Positions 24,988-33,924 of a stretch of 64,000 nt of DNA are shown here, one piece after another. Below the pieces are notes generated by a model. That model was not told the DNA's origin. It saw only the letters and a program-made list of their open reading frames with translations, and searched no databases. Each line of letters begins with the position of its first letter. Position 1 is the stretch's first letter. Source of the DNA: Nitrobacter sp035546855 (GTDB taxonomy: Bacteria; Pseudomonadota; Alphaproteobacteria; Rhizobiales; Xanthobacteraceae); the NCBI GenBank assembly GCA_035546855.1, contig DASZVY010000045.1:78207-142206 (forward strand), read 5' to 3'. The position numbers and the translations under genes are program-made.

Positions 24988-26191
24988 CGCGCCGCTCAGA
25001 CACTCGTCCTGCCCGCAGCGGCCGCTGAAATGCCGATAGCGCGGCGCCGACCGCGAGCATCGCTGCCGAGACGTTGAGCGCATAGGACAAGCTGCCCATC
25101 GCGTCCGTGATGGCGCCGACCACGATCGGGCCCAGCGTTTGTCCGATGCCGAAGGAGATCGTCATTGCCGCGATCGCGGTCGGCCACGCCTCCGGCGGAT
25201 AGTTGAAGCGCACAAACGCCGTCGTCGAGGCGACCACGGCAAAAAACGCCACGCCGAACACCACCGCCGACAATCCAAGCAGCCATGGCGAGTGGCCCAG
25301 CAGCGGCATCGCCGCGCCGATGGCGTTGACGCCGAGGATGATGGTCATGCTGAGCCCGCCGCGGTCGAGGCCGAGCGTCCGCCGCCAGACCCACGGCGTG
25401 ACGAAGGCGCTGAGGCCGATCAGGCTCCAGAACGCGCTTTGCGCGGCCGCACCGCCCCCGCCGTCGCGGACATAGGCGATCATGAATGTCATGTAGGCGA
25501 TGTAGCCCGCGCCGAACAGGAAGTAGGCGGCGAGGAAGATGATGGCGGGGCGGATCGCGAAGCGGCCCCGCGCGGTCTGCGGACCGTTGGCTTCGATATC
25601 GAAGCGCGCAAGGAACATCGGGGCCGTCAGCGCGATGGCGAGCAGGGTCATGGCCCACCATACGATCCACCACGATCCCGGCCCGAAATATTGCAGCACG
25701 AACGGCGCGATCAGTCCCGATGACAGGATGCCGACGCCGGGGCCGGCATAGAACAGGCTGAGCAGGAAGTTGGACCGCTCCGGCCGCGATTGCGCGATGG
25801 TCGCGGCCAGCGCGCCGCCGGCGACGAAGCCGATCGCGGCCGCCACGCCGACGAGCAGGCGCGCGAAACTGAGAACGACGAAATTGCCGGTCAGCGCGCA
25901 CAAGGCGAGCGAGACGACGGCCGCGGCGGTGGACCAGCGGGCGCTCGCCGCCAGACCGAACCGTTTCGCGACGGAGGCGGCGATCAGCGCGCCGCCGAGA
26001 TAGCCGGCGGCATTGATCGTATTCATGAAGCCGGCGGCCGAATACGACCAGCCAAGCGAATCCCGCATGTCCGGCAGCACCAGCGAATAGGCAAAACGGC
26101 CGATGCCAAGGCCGACCGTGGGCGCAAGCGACAGGATCAGAATCAGCCACGCGAGGTTCGCGGGCGCGGGCGGGCGGTCTGGGGCTCTCAC
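24977..26191 (-). CDS. YbfB/YjiJ-family MFS transporter
   Basis: A 404-residue major facilitator with 12 predicted transmembrane helices. It begins VRAPDRPPAPANLAWLILILSLAPTVGLGIGRFAYSLVLPDMRDSLGWSYSAAGFMNTINAAGYLGGAL, with the G-R-F-A/xY motif typical of the YbfB/YjiJ group. The chosen start is GTG at 26191, preceded by GGAGACATCA; an upstream in-frame ATG at 26269 has no signal and a non-membrane extension. Its 3' end overlaps the end of sodC by 11 bases, so the genes converge. A second frame over the same region on the same strand is rejected as a shadow. The substrate is unknown. Confidence 0.85.
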   Translation of the reverse strand: MRAPDRPPAPANLAWLILILSLAPTVGLGIGRFAYSLVLPDMRDSLGWSYSAAGFMNTINAAGYLGGALIAASVAKRFGLAASARWSTAAAVVSLALCALTGNFVVLSFARLLVGVAAAIGFVAGGALAATIAQSRPERSNFLLSLFYAGPGVGILSSGLIAPFVLQYFGPGSWWIVWWAMTLLAIALTAPMFLARFDIEANGPQTARGRFAIRPAIIFLAAYFLFGAGYIAYMTFMIAYVRDGGGGAAAQSAFWSLIGLSAFVTPWVWRRTLGLDRGGLSMTIILGVNAIGAAMPLLGHSPWLLGLSAVVFGVAFFAVVASTTAFVRFNYPPEAWPTAIAAMTISFGIGQTLGPIVVGAITDAMGSLSYALNVSAAMLAVGAALSAFQRPLRAGRVSERRVTR

Positions 26192-26301
26192 TGATGTCTC
26201 CGGCGGGCCGCATTGTGGCAGCTTCCCGCGCCACGGCAAGGCGGTGGCCGGACAATGGTGTCTTGCCAATCGTGCAACGCCGCTTTAGCAATCCGCGTTT
26301 C

Positions 26302-26401
26302 CGTCATTCCGGGGCGTGCGAAGCACGAACCCGGTATCCACGTTCCCTTCCGGCTCTGGATTCCGGATCGCCTCGCTCGGCGCTCGACGTCCGGAATGAC
26401 G
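26302..26401. repeat. Dispersed palindromic repeat, family A copy 2
   Basis: The ends CGTCATTCCGGGGCGTGC and GTCCGGAATGACG are inverted copies, and the middle holds GGATTCCGGATCGCC. It stands immediately upstream of leuB, 24 bases before its start codon, so it is likely in the leuB leader. Confidence 0.8.
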
Positions 26402-26425
26402 CAATCATCTTGCGAGGACTTTGTC

Positions 26426-27538
26426 ATGGCGACCCACAAACTGCTTCTTCTTCCCGGCGACGGCATCGGACCCGAGGTGATGGCGGAGGTGAAGCGGCTG
26501 ATCGGCTGGCTCAATGCGCAGGGCATCGCGCATTTCGAGACCGAGGATGGGCTGGTCGGCGGCGCGGCCTACGACGCCAGCAAGCAGAGCATCACCGACG
26601 CGACCATGGCAAAGGCTCTTGCCGCGGACGCCGTGATCTTCGGCGCGGTCGGGGGCCCGAAATGGGACAGCGTGCCCTACGAGGCGCGGCCCGAGGCTGG
26701 CCTGCTTCGCCTGCGCAAGGATCTCGCGCTCTACGCCAACCTGCGCCCGGCGATTTGCTATCCGGCGCTGGCGGAGTCCTCAAGCCTCAAGCCCGAGGTG
26801 GTCGAGGGTCTCGACATCATGATCGTGCGTGAACTGACCGGCGGCGTCTATTTCGGCGAGCCGAAGACGATCACCGATCTCGGCAACGGCCAGAAGCGCG
26901 CCATCGACACCCAGGTCTACGACACCTACGAGATCGAGCGCATCGCGCGGGTCGCGTTCGATCTCGCGCGCAAGCGCCGCAACAAGCTGACCTCGATGGA
27001 AAAGCGCAACGTCATGAAGTCGGGCGTGCTCTGGAACGAGGTGGTGACGCAGGTGCATCAGCGCGAATACAGGGATGTCGAACTCGAGCATCAGCTCGCC
27101 GATTCCGGCGGCATGCAGCTCGTGCGCCGCCCCAAGCAGTTCGACGTCATCGTCACCGACAACCTGTTCGGCGACATGCTGAGCGACATCGCGGCGATGC
27201 TGACGGGGTCGCTCGGCATGCTGCCCTCGGCCTCGCTCGGCGACGTCGACCCGAAAACGAAGAAGCGCCGCGCGCTCTACGAGCCGGTGCACGGCTCGGC
27301 GCCCGATATCGCGGGCCAGGGCGCGGCCAACCCGATCGCCATGCTGGCGTCGTTCGGCATGGCGCTGCGCTATTCCTTCGACATGGGCGCGCTGGCGGAC
27401 AAGCTCGATGCGGCGATCGCGGCTGTGCTGGCCAAGGGGCTCCGCACCGCCGACCTGAAATCAGAGGGCGCGACGGTCATCAGCACGTCGCAGATGGGTG
27501 AGGCGATCGTGAAGGAACTTCAGGCGCTGCACGCCTGA
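26426..27538 (+). CDS. leuB: 3-isopropylmalate dehydrogenase
   Basis: A 370-residue NAD-dependent enzyme of leucine biosynthesis that oxidatively decarboxylates 3-isopropylmalate. It shows LLLLPGDGIGPEVM at the N-terminus, the substrate-binding Arg set RLRKDLALYANLRP and VRELTGGVYFGEP, KRNVMKSGVLW, and the metal-binding DNLFGDMLSDIAAM, with the cofactor loop EPVHGSAPDIAGQGAANP. The start at ATG 26426 follows GCGAGGAC; the frame continues upstream only through repeat DNA. leuD and leuC are elsewhere in the window. Confidence 0.97.
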   Translation: MATHKLLLLPGDGIGPEVMAEVKRLIGWLNAQGIAHFETEDGLVGGAAYDASKQSITDATMAKALAADAVIFGAVGGPKWDSVPYEARPEAGLLRLRKDLALYANLRPAICYPALAESSSLKPEVVEGLDIMIVRELTGGVYFGEPKTITDLGNGQKRAIDTQVYDTYEIERIARVAFDLARKRRNKLTSMEKRNVMKSGVLWNEVVTQVHQREYRDVELEHQLADSGGMQLVRRPKQFDVIVTDNLFGDMLSDIAAMLTGSLGMLPSASLGDVDPKTKKRRALYEPVHGSAPDIAGQGAANPIAMLASFGMALRYSFDMGALADKLDAAIAAVLAKGLRTADLKSEGATVISTSQMGEAIVKELQALHA

Positions 27539-27578
27539 GGGCTCCGGTCGCCTGGAGCACCGTTCGATCAGTTTGATT

Positions 27579-27669
27579 CGTCATGCCCGGCTTTATGCCG
27601 GGCATCCACGTCTTAAAGGCATTGCAGCTTTCAGAGACGTGGATGGCCGAAACAAGTCCGGCCATGACG
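27579..27669. repeat. Dispersed palindromic repeat, family B copy 3
   Basis: It starts CGTCATGCCCGGCTTTATGC and ends GTCCGGCCATGACG, with inner CATCCACGTCTT and AGACGTGGATGG as an inverted pair. It lies between leuB and its terminator. Confidence 0.82.
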
Positions 27670-27706
27670 GCGAAACGATTTGATCCGAATGGATCAGACA
27701 CCAATA

Positions 27707-27733
27707 AAAATGCCCGGCATGGCCGGGCATTTT
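27707..27733. terminator. Rho-independent terminator between leuB and a convergent gene
   Basis: A perfect 12-bp inverted repeat, AAAATGCCCGGC (27707-27718) and GCCGGGCATTTT (27722-27733), with a 3-base loop. It can end both leuB and the minus-strand gene that stops at 27760. Confidence 0.85.
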
Positions 27734-27759
27734 CGTTTTCAAGACCGAATCAGTGCGGA

Positions 27760-28143
27760 TCAATACAGCGGGAATTCGGTCGGGCCGCCGCCAAGATCGG
27801 AGGGTGGGCTCATCGGCGCCCGGTCGAGCGGCCGATTCAGGTTCTGGTTGCCGAATGTCTGGCCGGGCGGATTGGCGTAGTCGGTGAACTTGCGGTCCCC
27901 GGGCAGCACTTCGGTACCGGCGTCGAGCCATGAGCGCTTCGAAATGTAAACCCGGGTGTGCGGGCCGGCCTGATAGGACACGTTCGGTCCGCGGTTGCCA
28001 TACGTCACGCGGCCGCGCTTGTCGTACTTCAGCGAATCGGCCCGGGCGCTCCCAGCGCTCAACGCCACCGCCGTCACCGCCGCCAGCATCAGCGCATATC
28101 CTAGCGTGGCGGAGGTCATTGCAGCGGGCAATTTCAAGGTCAT
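27760..28143 (-). CDS. Exported hypothetical protein
   Basis: A 127-residue protein. A signal peptide (about 1-34, ALSAGSARA) precedes a polar mature part: DSLKYDKRGRVTYGNRGPNVSYQAGPHTRVYISKRSWLDAGTEVLPGDRKFTDYANPPGQ, ending in a Pro-rich tail. The start at ATG 28143 follows GAGGACGTG. I recognise no domain; its look is that of a Rhizobiales-specific secreted protein. Confidence 0.72.
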   Translation of the reverse strand: MTLKLPAAMTSATLGYALMLAAVTAVALSAGSARADSLKYDKRGRVTYGNRGPNVSYQAGPHTRVYISKRSWLDAGTEVLPGDRKFTDYANPPGQTFGNQNLNRPLDRAPMSPPSDLGGGPTEFPLY

Positions 28144-28274
28144 CACGTCCTCACGGGCATTCCTGATTGCAACCCTTGTACCGTCCGGCAGGCAGGGGCC
28201 ACAAGGTCCATCCGGCCACACATGCGGAGAATAATGCGCCCGATCCCAAAATGTTGCATCAAATCAGGCGGCTG

Positions 28275-29072
28275 TCAGAGGCGTCCGCGCAGTTCGGGGG
28301 GCTGAGGACCGGTGACCCAGTCCGCGCGTGCTTTCAGGGAGCCAGCGGGCGCGCAGCGGCCGCGCCGAAGTTCGGCATGGGCAAACAATTCCGCCAGTTT
28401 CGGCTCGTTTCCTGAACTCAACAGGATCAGGCGGTCGAGGAGGCAGCCGATCGCGGCGCGCCGCTCCGGAAGGCCGGTCGCCCGGCATGACCAGCCGCTG
28501 AGGCGCAGATTGCCGTTGTCGAGGTTTTTCAGAAATCCAAGGCAGGGGTTGGCTTCGCCAGCGAGCGTCACAAGCCGGACCGGGCCGAACTTGCTGTCGA
28601 TCAGACCCGCAGCCTCGACCGGCCGCACGCCTCCGGGGTCCATGCGTCCGGCGAGGTCGGCGATCGGCGGTTCGCTTGTCCGCTCTTCCGATCCGGGACG
28701 ATAGATTTCAAGCTCCACGACCGGCTTGCCATCAGGCGCTTCGCTCCAGCGCAACACATCCTTCCGACCGCCTCCGGGGTGCCGAAGAATCTCGTAAGTC
28801 TCTGTTTTTAATGAGGGATCGACCTTTGTAACGGCGAATGCCGGCGATGAGCGCGAGGCCACGCTCCAGTTTGCTCTCGTGATCGGGGTGTCATCCGCGC
28901 CGGGAGAAAGGGCGGCGAACAGCTTGATGCCGACAATGGCAATGAGAGCCAGCACGCCTATGTAGGCCAGAAGGCGCCCGATCACCGCGGTGCATTCATC
29001 GGCAAATGAACGAAGCGCCGGATGGATTTCGGCTGGTCGCAAACTCGGACGATAGGCCCACATTGGTCGCAT
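28275..29072 (-). CDS. Hypothetical membrane-anchored protein
   Basis: A 265-residue protein with a single transmembrane helix at about 31-52 (VIGRLLAYIGVLALIAIVGIKLFAAL) and a soluble periplasmic part of about 200 residues. Cysteines in NPCLGFLK, GWSCRATG, IGCLLDRL and RGRCAPA may form disulfides. No catalytic motif is visible. It is divergent from asd with a gap of 118 bases. I do not recognise a family. Confidence 0.7.
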   Translation of the reverse strand: MRPMWAYRPSLRPAEIHPALRSFADECTAVIGRLLAYIGVLALIAIVGIKLFAALSPGADDTPITRANWSVASRSSPAFAVTKVDPSLKTETYEILRHPGGGRKDVLRWSEAPDGKPVVELEIYRPGSEERTSEPPIADLAGRMDPGGVRPVEAAGLIDSKFGPVRLVTLAGEANPCLGFLKNLDNGNLRLSGWSCRATGLPERRAAIGCLLDRLILLSSGNEPKLAELFAHAELRRGRCAPAGSLKARADWVTGPQPPELRGRL

Positions 29073-29190
29073 CGGGGATCCGGGAACCTCGGGGTCGGAC
29101 GTTGTCTTGATGGCGTTTCTCGCATAGAAGCGCTCGCTCTCTCCTTTCTTCGCCTTGGAAGGGGAGGGATTTTTCTTCGGAGAGTGAACG

Positions 29191-30225
29191 ATGGGTTACA
29201 AAGTCGCGCTGGTCGGAGCGACCGGCAATGTCGGGCGGGAAATGCTCAACATTCTGGACGAGCGGAAATTTCCCGCGGACGAAGTGGTGGCGCTTGCGTC
29301 ACGCCGCAGCCTCGGCACCGAAGTCTCGTTCGGCGACAAAACCCTGAAAGTCAAAGCGCTCGATTCCTACGATTTTTCCGACGTCGATATCTGCCTGATG
29401 TCGGCTGGCGGCGAGACGTCGAAGGAGTGGTCGCCGAAGATCGGTGCGGCGGGCGCTGTCGTGATCGATAACTCGTCGGCATGGCGATATGATTCCGACG
29501 TGCCGCTGATCGTGCCGGAGGTCAACGCCGACGCGGTCGCCGGCTTCACCAGGAAGAACATCATCGCCAACCCGAACTGCTCGACGGCGCAGCTCGTCGT
29601 GGCGTTGAAGCCGCTGCATGATCGGGCCACCATCAAGCGCGTGGTGGTTTCGACCTATCAGTCGGTGTCGGGCGCCGGCAAGGAGGCGATGGACGAATTG
29701 TTCGCGCAGACCAAGGCGGTCTACACGGCCAGCGACGTCGTGACCAAGAAATTTCCGAAGCGCATCGCCTTCAATGTGATCCCGCACATCGATGTCTTCA
29801 TGGAAGACGGCTACACCAAGGAAGAATGGAAGATGGTGGCCGAGACCAAGAAGATTCTCGATCCCAAGATCAAACTGACCGCGACCTGCGTGCGCGTGCC
29901 GGTCTTCATCGGCCATTCGGAAGCGGTCAACATCGAGTTCGAGAAACCGATTTCGCCGGACGAGGCGCGCGACATCCTGCGCAACGCGCCGGGCTGCCTC
30001 GTGATCGACAAGCGCGAGCCCGGCGGTTACGTCACGCCGTATGAATCGGCGGGCGAGGACGCCACCTACATCAGCCGCATCCGCGAGGACGCGACCGTCG
30101 AGAACGGTCTCGTGCTGTGGTGCGTGTCCGATAACCTGCGCAAGGGCGCGGCGCTCAATGCGGTGCAGATCGCCGAGTGCCTGGTCAATCGCAAGCTGAT
30201 CAGCGCCAAGAAGAAAGCGGCGTAA
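29191..30225 (+). CDS. asd: Aspartate-semialdehyde dehydrogenase
   Basis: A 344-residue enzyme that makes aspartate semialdehyde for Lys/DAP, Met and Thr synthesis. The nucleotide loop is GATGNVG (9-15). The catalytic Cys130 lies in ANPNCSTAQ, and VVSTYQSVSGAGKEAMDEL, CVRVPVFIGHSEAVNIEFEKP and the active-site His are present. dapF, further on in the window, acts later in the same DAP pathway. It heads a unit with the two membrane protein genes that follow. Confidence 0.97.
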   Translation: MGYKVALVGATGNVGREMLNILDERKFPADEVVALASRRSLGTEVSFGDKTLKVKALDSYDFSDVDICLMSAGGETSKEWSPKIGAAGAVVIDNSSAWRYDSDVPLIVPEVNADAVAGFTRKNIIANPNCSTAQLVVALKPLHDRATIKRVVVSTYQSVSGAGKEAMDELFAQTKAVYTASDVVTKKFPKRIAFNVIPHIDVFMEDGYTKEEWKMVAETKKILDPKIKLTATCVRVPVFIGHSEAVNIEFEKPISPDEARDILRNAPGCLVIDKREPGGYVTPYESAGEDATYISRIREDATVENGLVLWCVSDNLRKGAALNAVQIAECLVNRKLISAKKKAA

Positions 30226-30231
30226 CACGCC

Positions 30232-30792
30232 ATGACGGAAACGGCTCGCGAGACCGGTTTGCCGGTGTCTCGCGGGACCGTGATGTGGCCGACGCTGACT
30301 GCGATTGGCTGCCTGTTCGGGTTCGGATGTGCGGCGTCCTATCTTGTATTTCTGGGTCTGCCGTTTCTGCTCGCCGGTGTTGTCGCTGCTGTCGTGGCGG
30401 CCGCCATGGCCGCGGTATCTCTCCGGCGACGGCGTCGTCTCCGCGCGGTGTCCTACCTCGTCCTGCCCGGTGTCGTCGTTGCATCCGTGATCGCTCCGCA
30501 AGGCGTGCTCGGCGCTTTCGTGCGGGTCGGCCAATGCCTGCGGCTTCTGACCCATCTGCGCAGCTACGATGCGGAAATAGAGCGATCGACGCTGCCCGTC
30601 GGCTCGCGGTTCAAGGTGTTTGATTGGGGCGGCTTCGCTGGCTACAATACGTTCCTGATCTACGACGAGACTGGCGCGATCGAGAGGCCGCAGGCCAGAG
30701 CGTGGCGGGGCGCGGAGGATGGCGGCGTCAGCGCATCATGCGCGGGGCGCGTGGTTCGCCTGACCGGGCATTTCTACATCTGTGATACATAG
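30232..30792 (+). CDS. Hypothetical membrane protein
   Basis: A 186-residue protein with two or three N-terminal transmembrane helices (about 20-60 and 72-95), then a soluble part: HLRSYDAEIERSTLPVGSRFKVFDWGGFAGYNTFLIYDETGAIERP, ending with a Cys pair (ASCAGRV...FYICDT). It starts 6 bases after asd, so it is co-transcribed. No family is recognised. Confidence 0.68.
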   Translation: MTETARETGLPVSRGTVMWPTLTAIGCLFGFGCAASYLVFLGLPFLLAGVVAAVVAAAMAAVSLRRRRRLRAVSYLVLPGVVVASVIAPQGVLGAFVRVGQCLRLLTHLRSYDAEIERSTLPVGSRFKVFDWGGFAGYNTFLIYDETGAIERPQARAWRGAEDGGVSASCAGRVVRLTGHFYICDT

Positions 30793-30838
30793 GCGGTTCC
30801 GGCTGTTCATCTGACGATCCAATCACTGGAAATAGGAC

Positions 30839-31408
30839 ATGACCGAGACTCCGGCTCCGTATCGGCCCAACCCCGCCGCAAAGCGGGTCGAGCGTGCGTT
30901 CGAGACCGTGCTGTTCAACAGCCGCTGGCTGATGGCGCCGTTCTATCTCGGGCTCGTGGTCAGTCTTGCCGTGCTGCTCTACAAGTTCGTCGAGATGCTG
31001 TGGGAGTTCATACTGCATGCGTCGCACGCGAAGGAATCCGATATCATTCTCGGCGTTCTCAGCCTGATCGACGTCTCGCTGACGGGCAATCTGATCCTGA
31101 TCGTGGTGTTCTCGGGCTACGAGAATTTCGTCTCGCGGATCGATCCCGGCGGCCATCCCGACTGGCCGGCCTGGATGACGAAGGTCGATTTCGCCGGGCT
31201 GAAACAGAAGCTGCTCGCGTCCATCGTGGCGATTTCAGCGATTCAGGTGCTGAAGGCCTTTATGAACCTCGACGGGGCCTTCGATCCCACGAAGATGGGC
31301 TGGCTGGTCGGCATCCATCTGGTGTTCGTGGTCTCAGCGCTGATGCTCGCGCTGTCCGACCGCTGGGGCAGCGATCACGGCAACAGCGACGGCGGCGCCG
31401 CGCACTAA
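30839..31408 (+). CDS. UPF0114 (YqhA) family membrane protein
   Basis: A 189-residue protein of the UPF0114/YqhA family with four transmembrane helices. The family hallmarks are RWLMAPFYLGLVVSLAVLLYKF, SLIDVSLTGNLILIVVFSGYENFVSRID and FAGLKQKLLASIVAISAIQVLKAFMN. It starts after GGAAATAGGAC. Function is unknown across the family. Confidence 0.88.
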   Translation: MTETPAPYRPNPAAKRVERAFETVLFNSRWLMAPFYLGLVVSLAVLLYKFVEMLWEFILHASHAKESDIILGVLSLIDVSLTGNLILIVVFSGYENFVSRIDPGGHPDWPAWMTKVDFAGLKQKLLASIVAISAIQVLKAFMNLDGAFDPTKMGWLVGIHLVFVVSALMLALSDRWGSDHGNSDGGAAH

Positions 31409-31425
31409 ACGCCTGCGGCAAGTCC

Positions 31426-32076
31426 TCAGACGAGGCTGTTGTCCCTGACGCTCCGGAATTCCTTGGTTTCCCGGTCGAGCACGTACAGCGTTCCTTCGGC
31501 GACGCCGAAATAGGCGCCGTGCAGGTGCAGGTGCCCGCTCTCGACAGCCTTGCGAACGAAGGGGAAGGTCATCAGGTTCTCGATGCTGCGGAAGACCGCC
31601 GCCTTCTCGATCCGGGTGGCAAAGTCCTTCATGGTTTCCCGGTCGCGCTGCTCGACGACCTCGCCCGGCTTGACGAACATGGCCATCCACTTGCCGATGA
31701 AATCACCCGGTGAAAGCGGAGCGGCCTTGTTGATGAAGGCGCTGATGCCGCCGCATTGCGCGTGGCCCAGGATCACGATGTTCTTCACTTTGAGGACTTG
31801 CACCGCGAACTCCAGCGCCGCGGAAACGCCGTGGGCGTTGGCATCGGGCTGATAGACCGGAACCAGGTTGGCGATGTTGCGCACCACGAACAGCTCGCCC
31901 GGGCCGGCATCGAAGATCGTCTCGGGCGCGACGCGCGAGTCGCAGCAGCCGATCACCATGGTCTCGGGGTGTTGGCCGCGTTCGGACAGCGTGTGATAGC
32001 GCGTCTGCTCGGCGGGCAGGCGCTGCTCTGCAAAGGTGCGATAGCCTGCGATGAGGTTTTTCGGGAAAGTCTTCAT
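31426..32076 (-). CDS. Beta-class carbonic anhydrase
   Basis: A 216-residue zinc enzyme interconverting CO2 and bicarbonate. Zinc ligands are Cys44, His105 and Cys108 (GHAQCGG), with the Asp46-Arg48 dyad (CCDSRV). The start at ATG 32076 (MKTFPKNLIAGYRTF) is preferred; the frame extends upstream to 32154 without support. It is divergent from the CoA-ester lyase gene. Confidence 0.94.
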   Translation of the reverse strand: MKTFPKNLIAGYRTFAEQRLPAEQTRYHTLSERGQHPETMVIGCCDSRVAPETIFDAGPGELFVVRNIANLVPVYQPDANAHGVSAALEFAVQVLKVKNIVILGHAQCGGISAFINKAAPLSPGDFIGKWMAMFVKPGEVVEQRDRETMKDFATRIEKAAVFRSIENLMTFPFVRKAVESGHLHLHGAYFGVAEGTLYVLDRETKEFRSVRDNSLV

Positions 32077-32195
32077 GTCGTACCTCCTCCGTTGCTGCCG
32101 CGTGGTGAAGCACAGCCGGCAGCACCGAACAAGGCTTTCAGAGCCACCCGGCAAGTGCTATCGGCTGGGTTTCCGACATCCAGGGATATCATGTC

Positions 32196-33074
32196 ATGAC
32201 CCGTCCGCGCCGCAGCCTCCTGTTCATGCCGGGCTCCAATTCACGGGCGCTGGAAAAGGCGCGCCATCTTCCGGCCGACGGCATCATTCTCGATCTGGAG
32301 GATTCCGTCGCACCGGACGCCAAGGCTATGGCGCGCGAGCAAATCGCGCAAACCATCGCGGCAGGCGGCTTCGGGAAGCGTGAGATATTGATCCGCATCA
32401 ACGCCCTGGACTCGCCGTGGTGGATCGACGATCTCGCGATGGCAGCCAAGGCGCAGCCCGACGGGATTCTGGTTCCCAAAATCTATGGGGCGGACGATCT
32501 CGCAACCATCGACGGCAAACTGCGCGAGCATCGGGCGGACCCGTCGATCCGGGTCTGGGCCATGATCGAAACCGCCCGCGCCGTGCTGCATGCGGAGGAA
32601 CTTGCGGCGGTGGCCCGTGAATCCGGCTCGCGGCTTGCGGGGTTTGTGTTCGGGCCGAACGACATCGCGCGGGAAACCCGGATTCGCATGATGCCGGGCC
32701 GCGCCGCGATGATTCCGATGATCACGCATTGTATCCTTGCGACCCGTCTGCATGGCCTCGAGATTCTCGATGGGCCATACAGCGACTTCAGCAATGTCGA
32801 AGGCTTCTCGCTGGAATGCGCGCAAGCGCGCGATCTTGGCTTCGACGGCAAGACGCTGATTCATCCGAGCCAGATCGAGGCGTGCAACGCAATCTTTACG
32901 CCGCCGGCCGAGGAAGTGGCGCAGGCCCGCAAGATCATCGCGGCGTTCGAGCGGCCGGAGAACGCCGCGCGCGGCGCCATCCAACTCGACGGGCAGATGG
33001 TGGAACGGCTGCACGCCGAAATGGCAAAGCGAACCATTGCGATCGCCGACGCCATTGCGGCGATGGCGGGATGA
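32196..33074 (+). CDS. HpcH/HpaI aldolase / citrate lyase beta-like CoA-ester lyase
   Basis: A 292-residue TIM-barrel enzyme of the CitE-like group that includes malyl-CoA and citramalyl-CoA lyases. It has RRSLLFMPGSNSRALEKAR (CoA-binding region), ILDLEDSVAPDAKAMAR with the metal-binding acid, VRINALDSPWW-like (IRINALDS), MIETARAVL with the second metal Glu, FGPNDIARE and GKTLIHPSQI. The substrate could be malyl-CoA, citramalyl-CoA or a methylmalyl-CoA; the sequence does not decide. Confidence 0.88.
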   Translation: MTRPRRSLLFMPGSNSRALEKARHLPADGIILDLEDSVAPDAKAMAREQIAQTIAAGGFGKREILIRINALDSPWWIDDLAMAAKAQPDGILVPKIYGADDLATIDGKLREHRADPSIRVWAMIETARAVLHAEELAAVARESGSRLAGFVFGPNDIARETRIRMMPGRAAMIPMITHCILATRLHGLEILDGPYSDFSNVEGFSLECAQARDLGFDGKTLIHPSQIEACNAIFTPPAEEVAQARKIIAAFERPENAARGAIQLDGQMVERLHAEMAKRTIAIADAIAAMAG

Positions 33075-33098
33075 CGCTGTCGCTCTCGGTTCAACGCC

Positions 33099-33908
33099 TC
33101 AGGACGCGCCGCCGAATCGTTCCGCGGCCCATGCATACAGGCTGCCGGTGACGGGGCGGTCGTTGCCGCGGCCCTTCGGCGAAATATGGAAGGCCGGGAT
33201 ATCGGCATCGGCAATCAGCGCGGAAAAATCCGACGGCTCGAAAAACAGATTCGGCCGGGCATGCACGGCATAAAACGTCTTTCGCGGCAGCGCCTCGCGC
33301 AATTGTCCGGCACGGCGTGCCAGTGCGGTCAGGGCGGGCGGTCCGAATATCGCCACGCGAACGTCGGCGATGCCGCGCGCCTTGCCGCGGGCTTTGCGCA
33401 ACCGGAATGAGAGGCGGTGCCGCAGCGAAAGCCAATCCGGCGTCAAATCGTCCTGCGCGATCAATCGTTCGAACGCTGCAACGATCGGGCTGTCGGGCGG
33501 CAGATACAGCACGGAGTTGCCGATCTGCCGCGCTCTCTCCCAGGCGAAATAGGGCTTTTGCGGATCGATGGCGAGCGCGCGCAGCAGCAGCACATCCGCG
33601 TCGAGCCAGAGCCCCTTGCCCTGCGCCAGCAATCGCATGCGGAAGAAGTCGCTGAATTGCACGGGCGTCCAACCCTGCCAGCTTCCATCCGGAGCGGAGG
33701 GCCGCAGCCGTTCGGCGAAGACGCGCGGCAGCACCGTTCCGGCATCGGCATTGACGACGCCGTCGGGCAGCGCGGCGACAGGCGTGAAGCTGTAGAGCGT
33801 GACGCGATGCCCCGCGGCAATCTGGGAGCGCAGGCAGACTTGTCTCAGCGCATCGAGCGGGCCGTCCCAGAAGGTGACGACGTCAGGCACCACGCGCGCC
33901 ACCCCCAA
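33099..33908 (-). CDS. DXD-motif glycosyltransferase
   Basis: A 269-residue protein of the glycosyltransferase sugar-binding-region (GT32-like) fold. Its sugar-nucleotide/metal motif is D103-A-D105 (LWLDADVLLLRAL). The N-terminus (VTFWDGPLDALRQVCLRSQIAAGHRVTLYSF) and the middle region FSDFFRMRLLAQGKG fit that family. It starts 16 bases after leuD and so shares its transcript, though no sugar pathway is nearby. The acceptor is unknown. Confidence 0.8.
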   Translation of the reverse strand: MGVARVVPDVVTFWDGPLDALRQVCLRSQIAAGHRVTLYSFTPVAALPDGVVNADAGTVLPRVFAERLRPSAPDGSWQGWTPVQFSDFFRMRLLAQGKGLWLDADVLLLRALAIDPQKPYFAWERARQIGNSVLYLPPDSPIVAAFERLIAQDDLTPDWLSLRHRLSFRLRKARGKARGIADVRVAIFGPPALTALARRAGQLREALPRKTFYAVHARPNLFFEPSDFSALIADADIPAFHISPKGRGNDRPVTGSLYAWAAERFGGAS

Positions 33909-33924
33909 GGCCGTGGAACGGGAA

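Noticed and set aside
24996..26291. Second frame on the minus strand over the MFS transporter (431 residues)
   Set aside because: Arg-rich with no membrane segments; the overlapping frame has 12 clean transmembrane helices.
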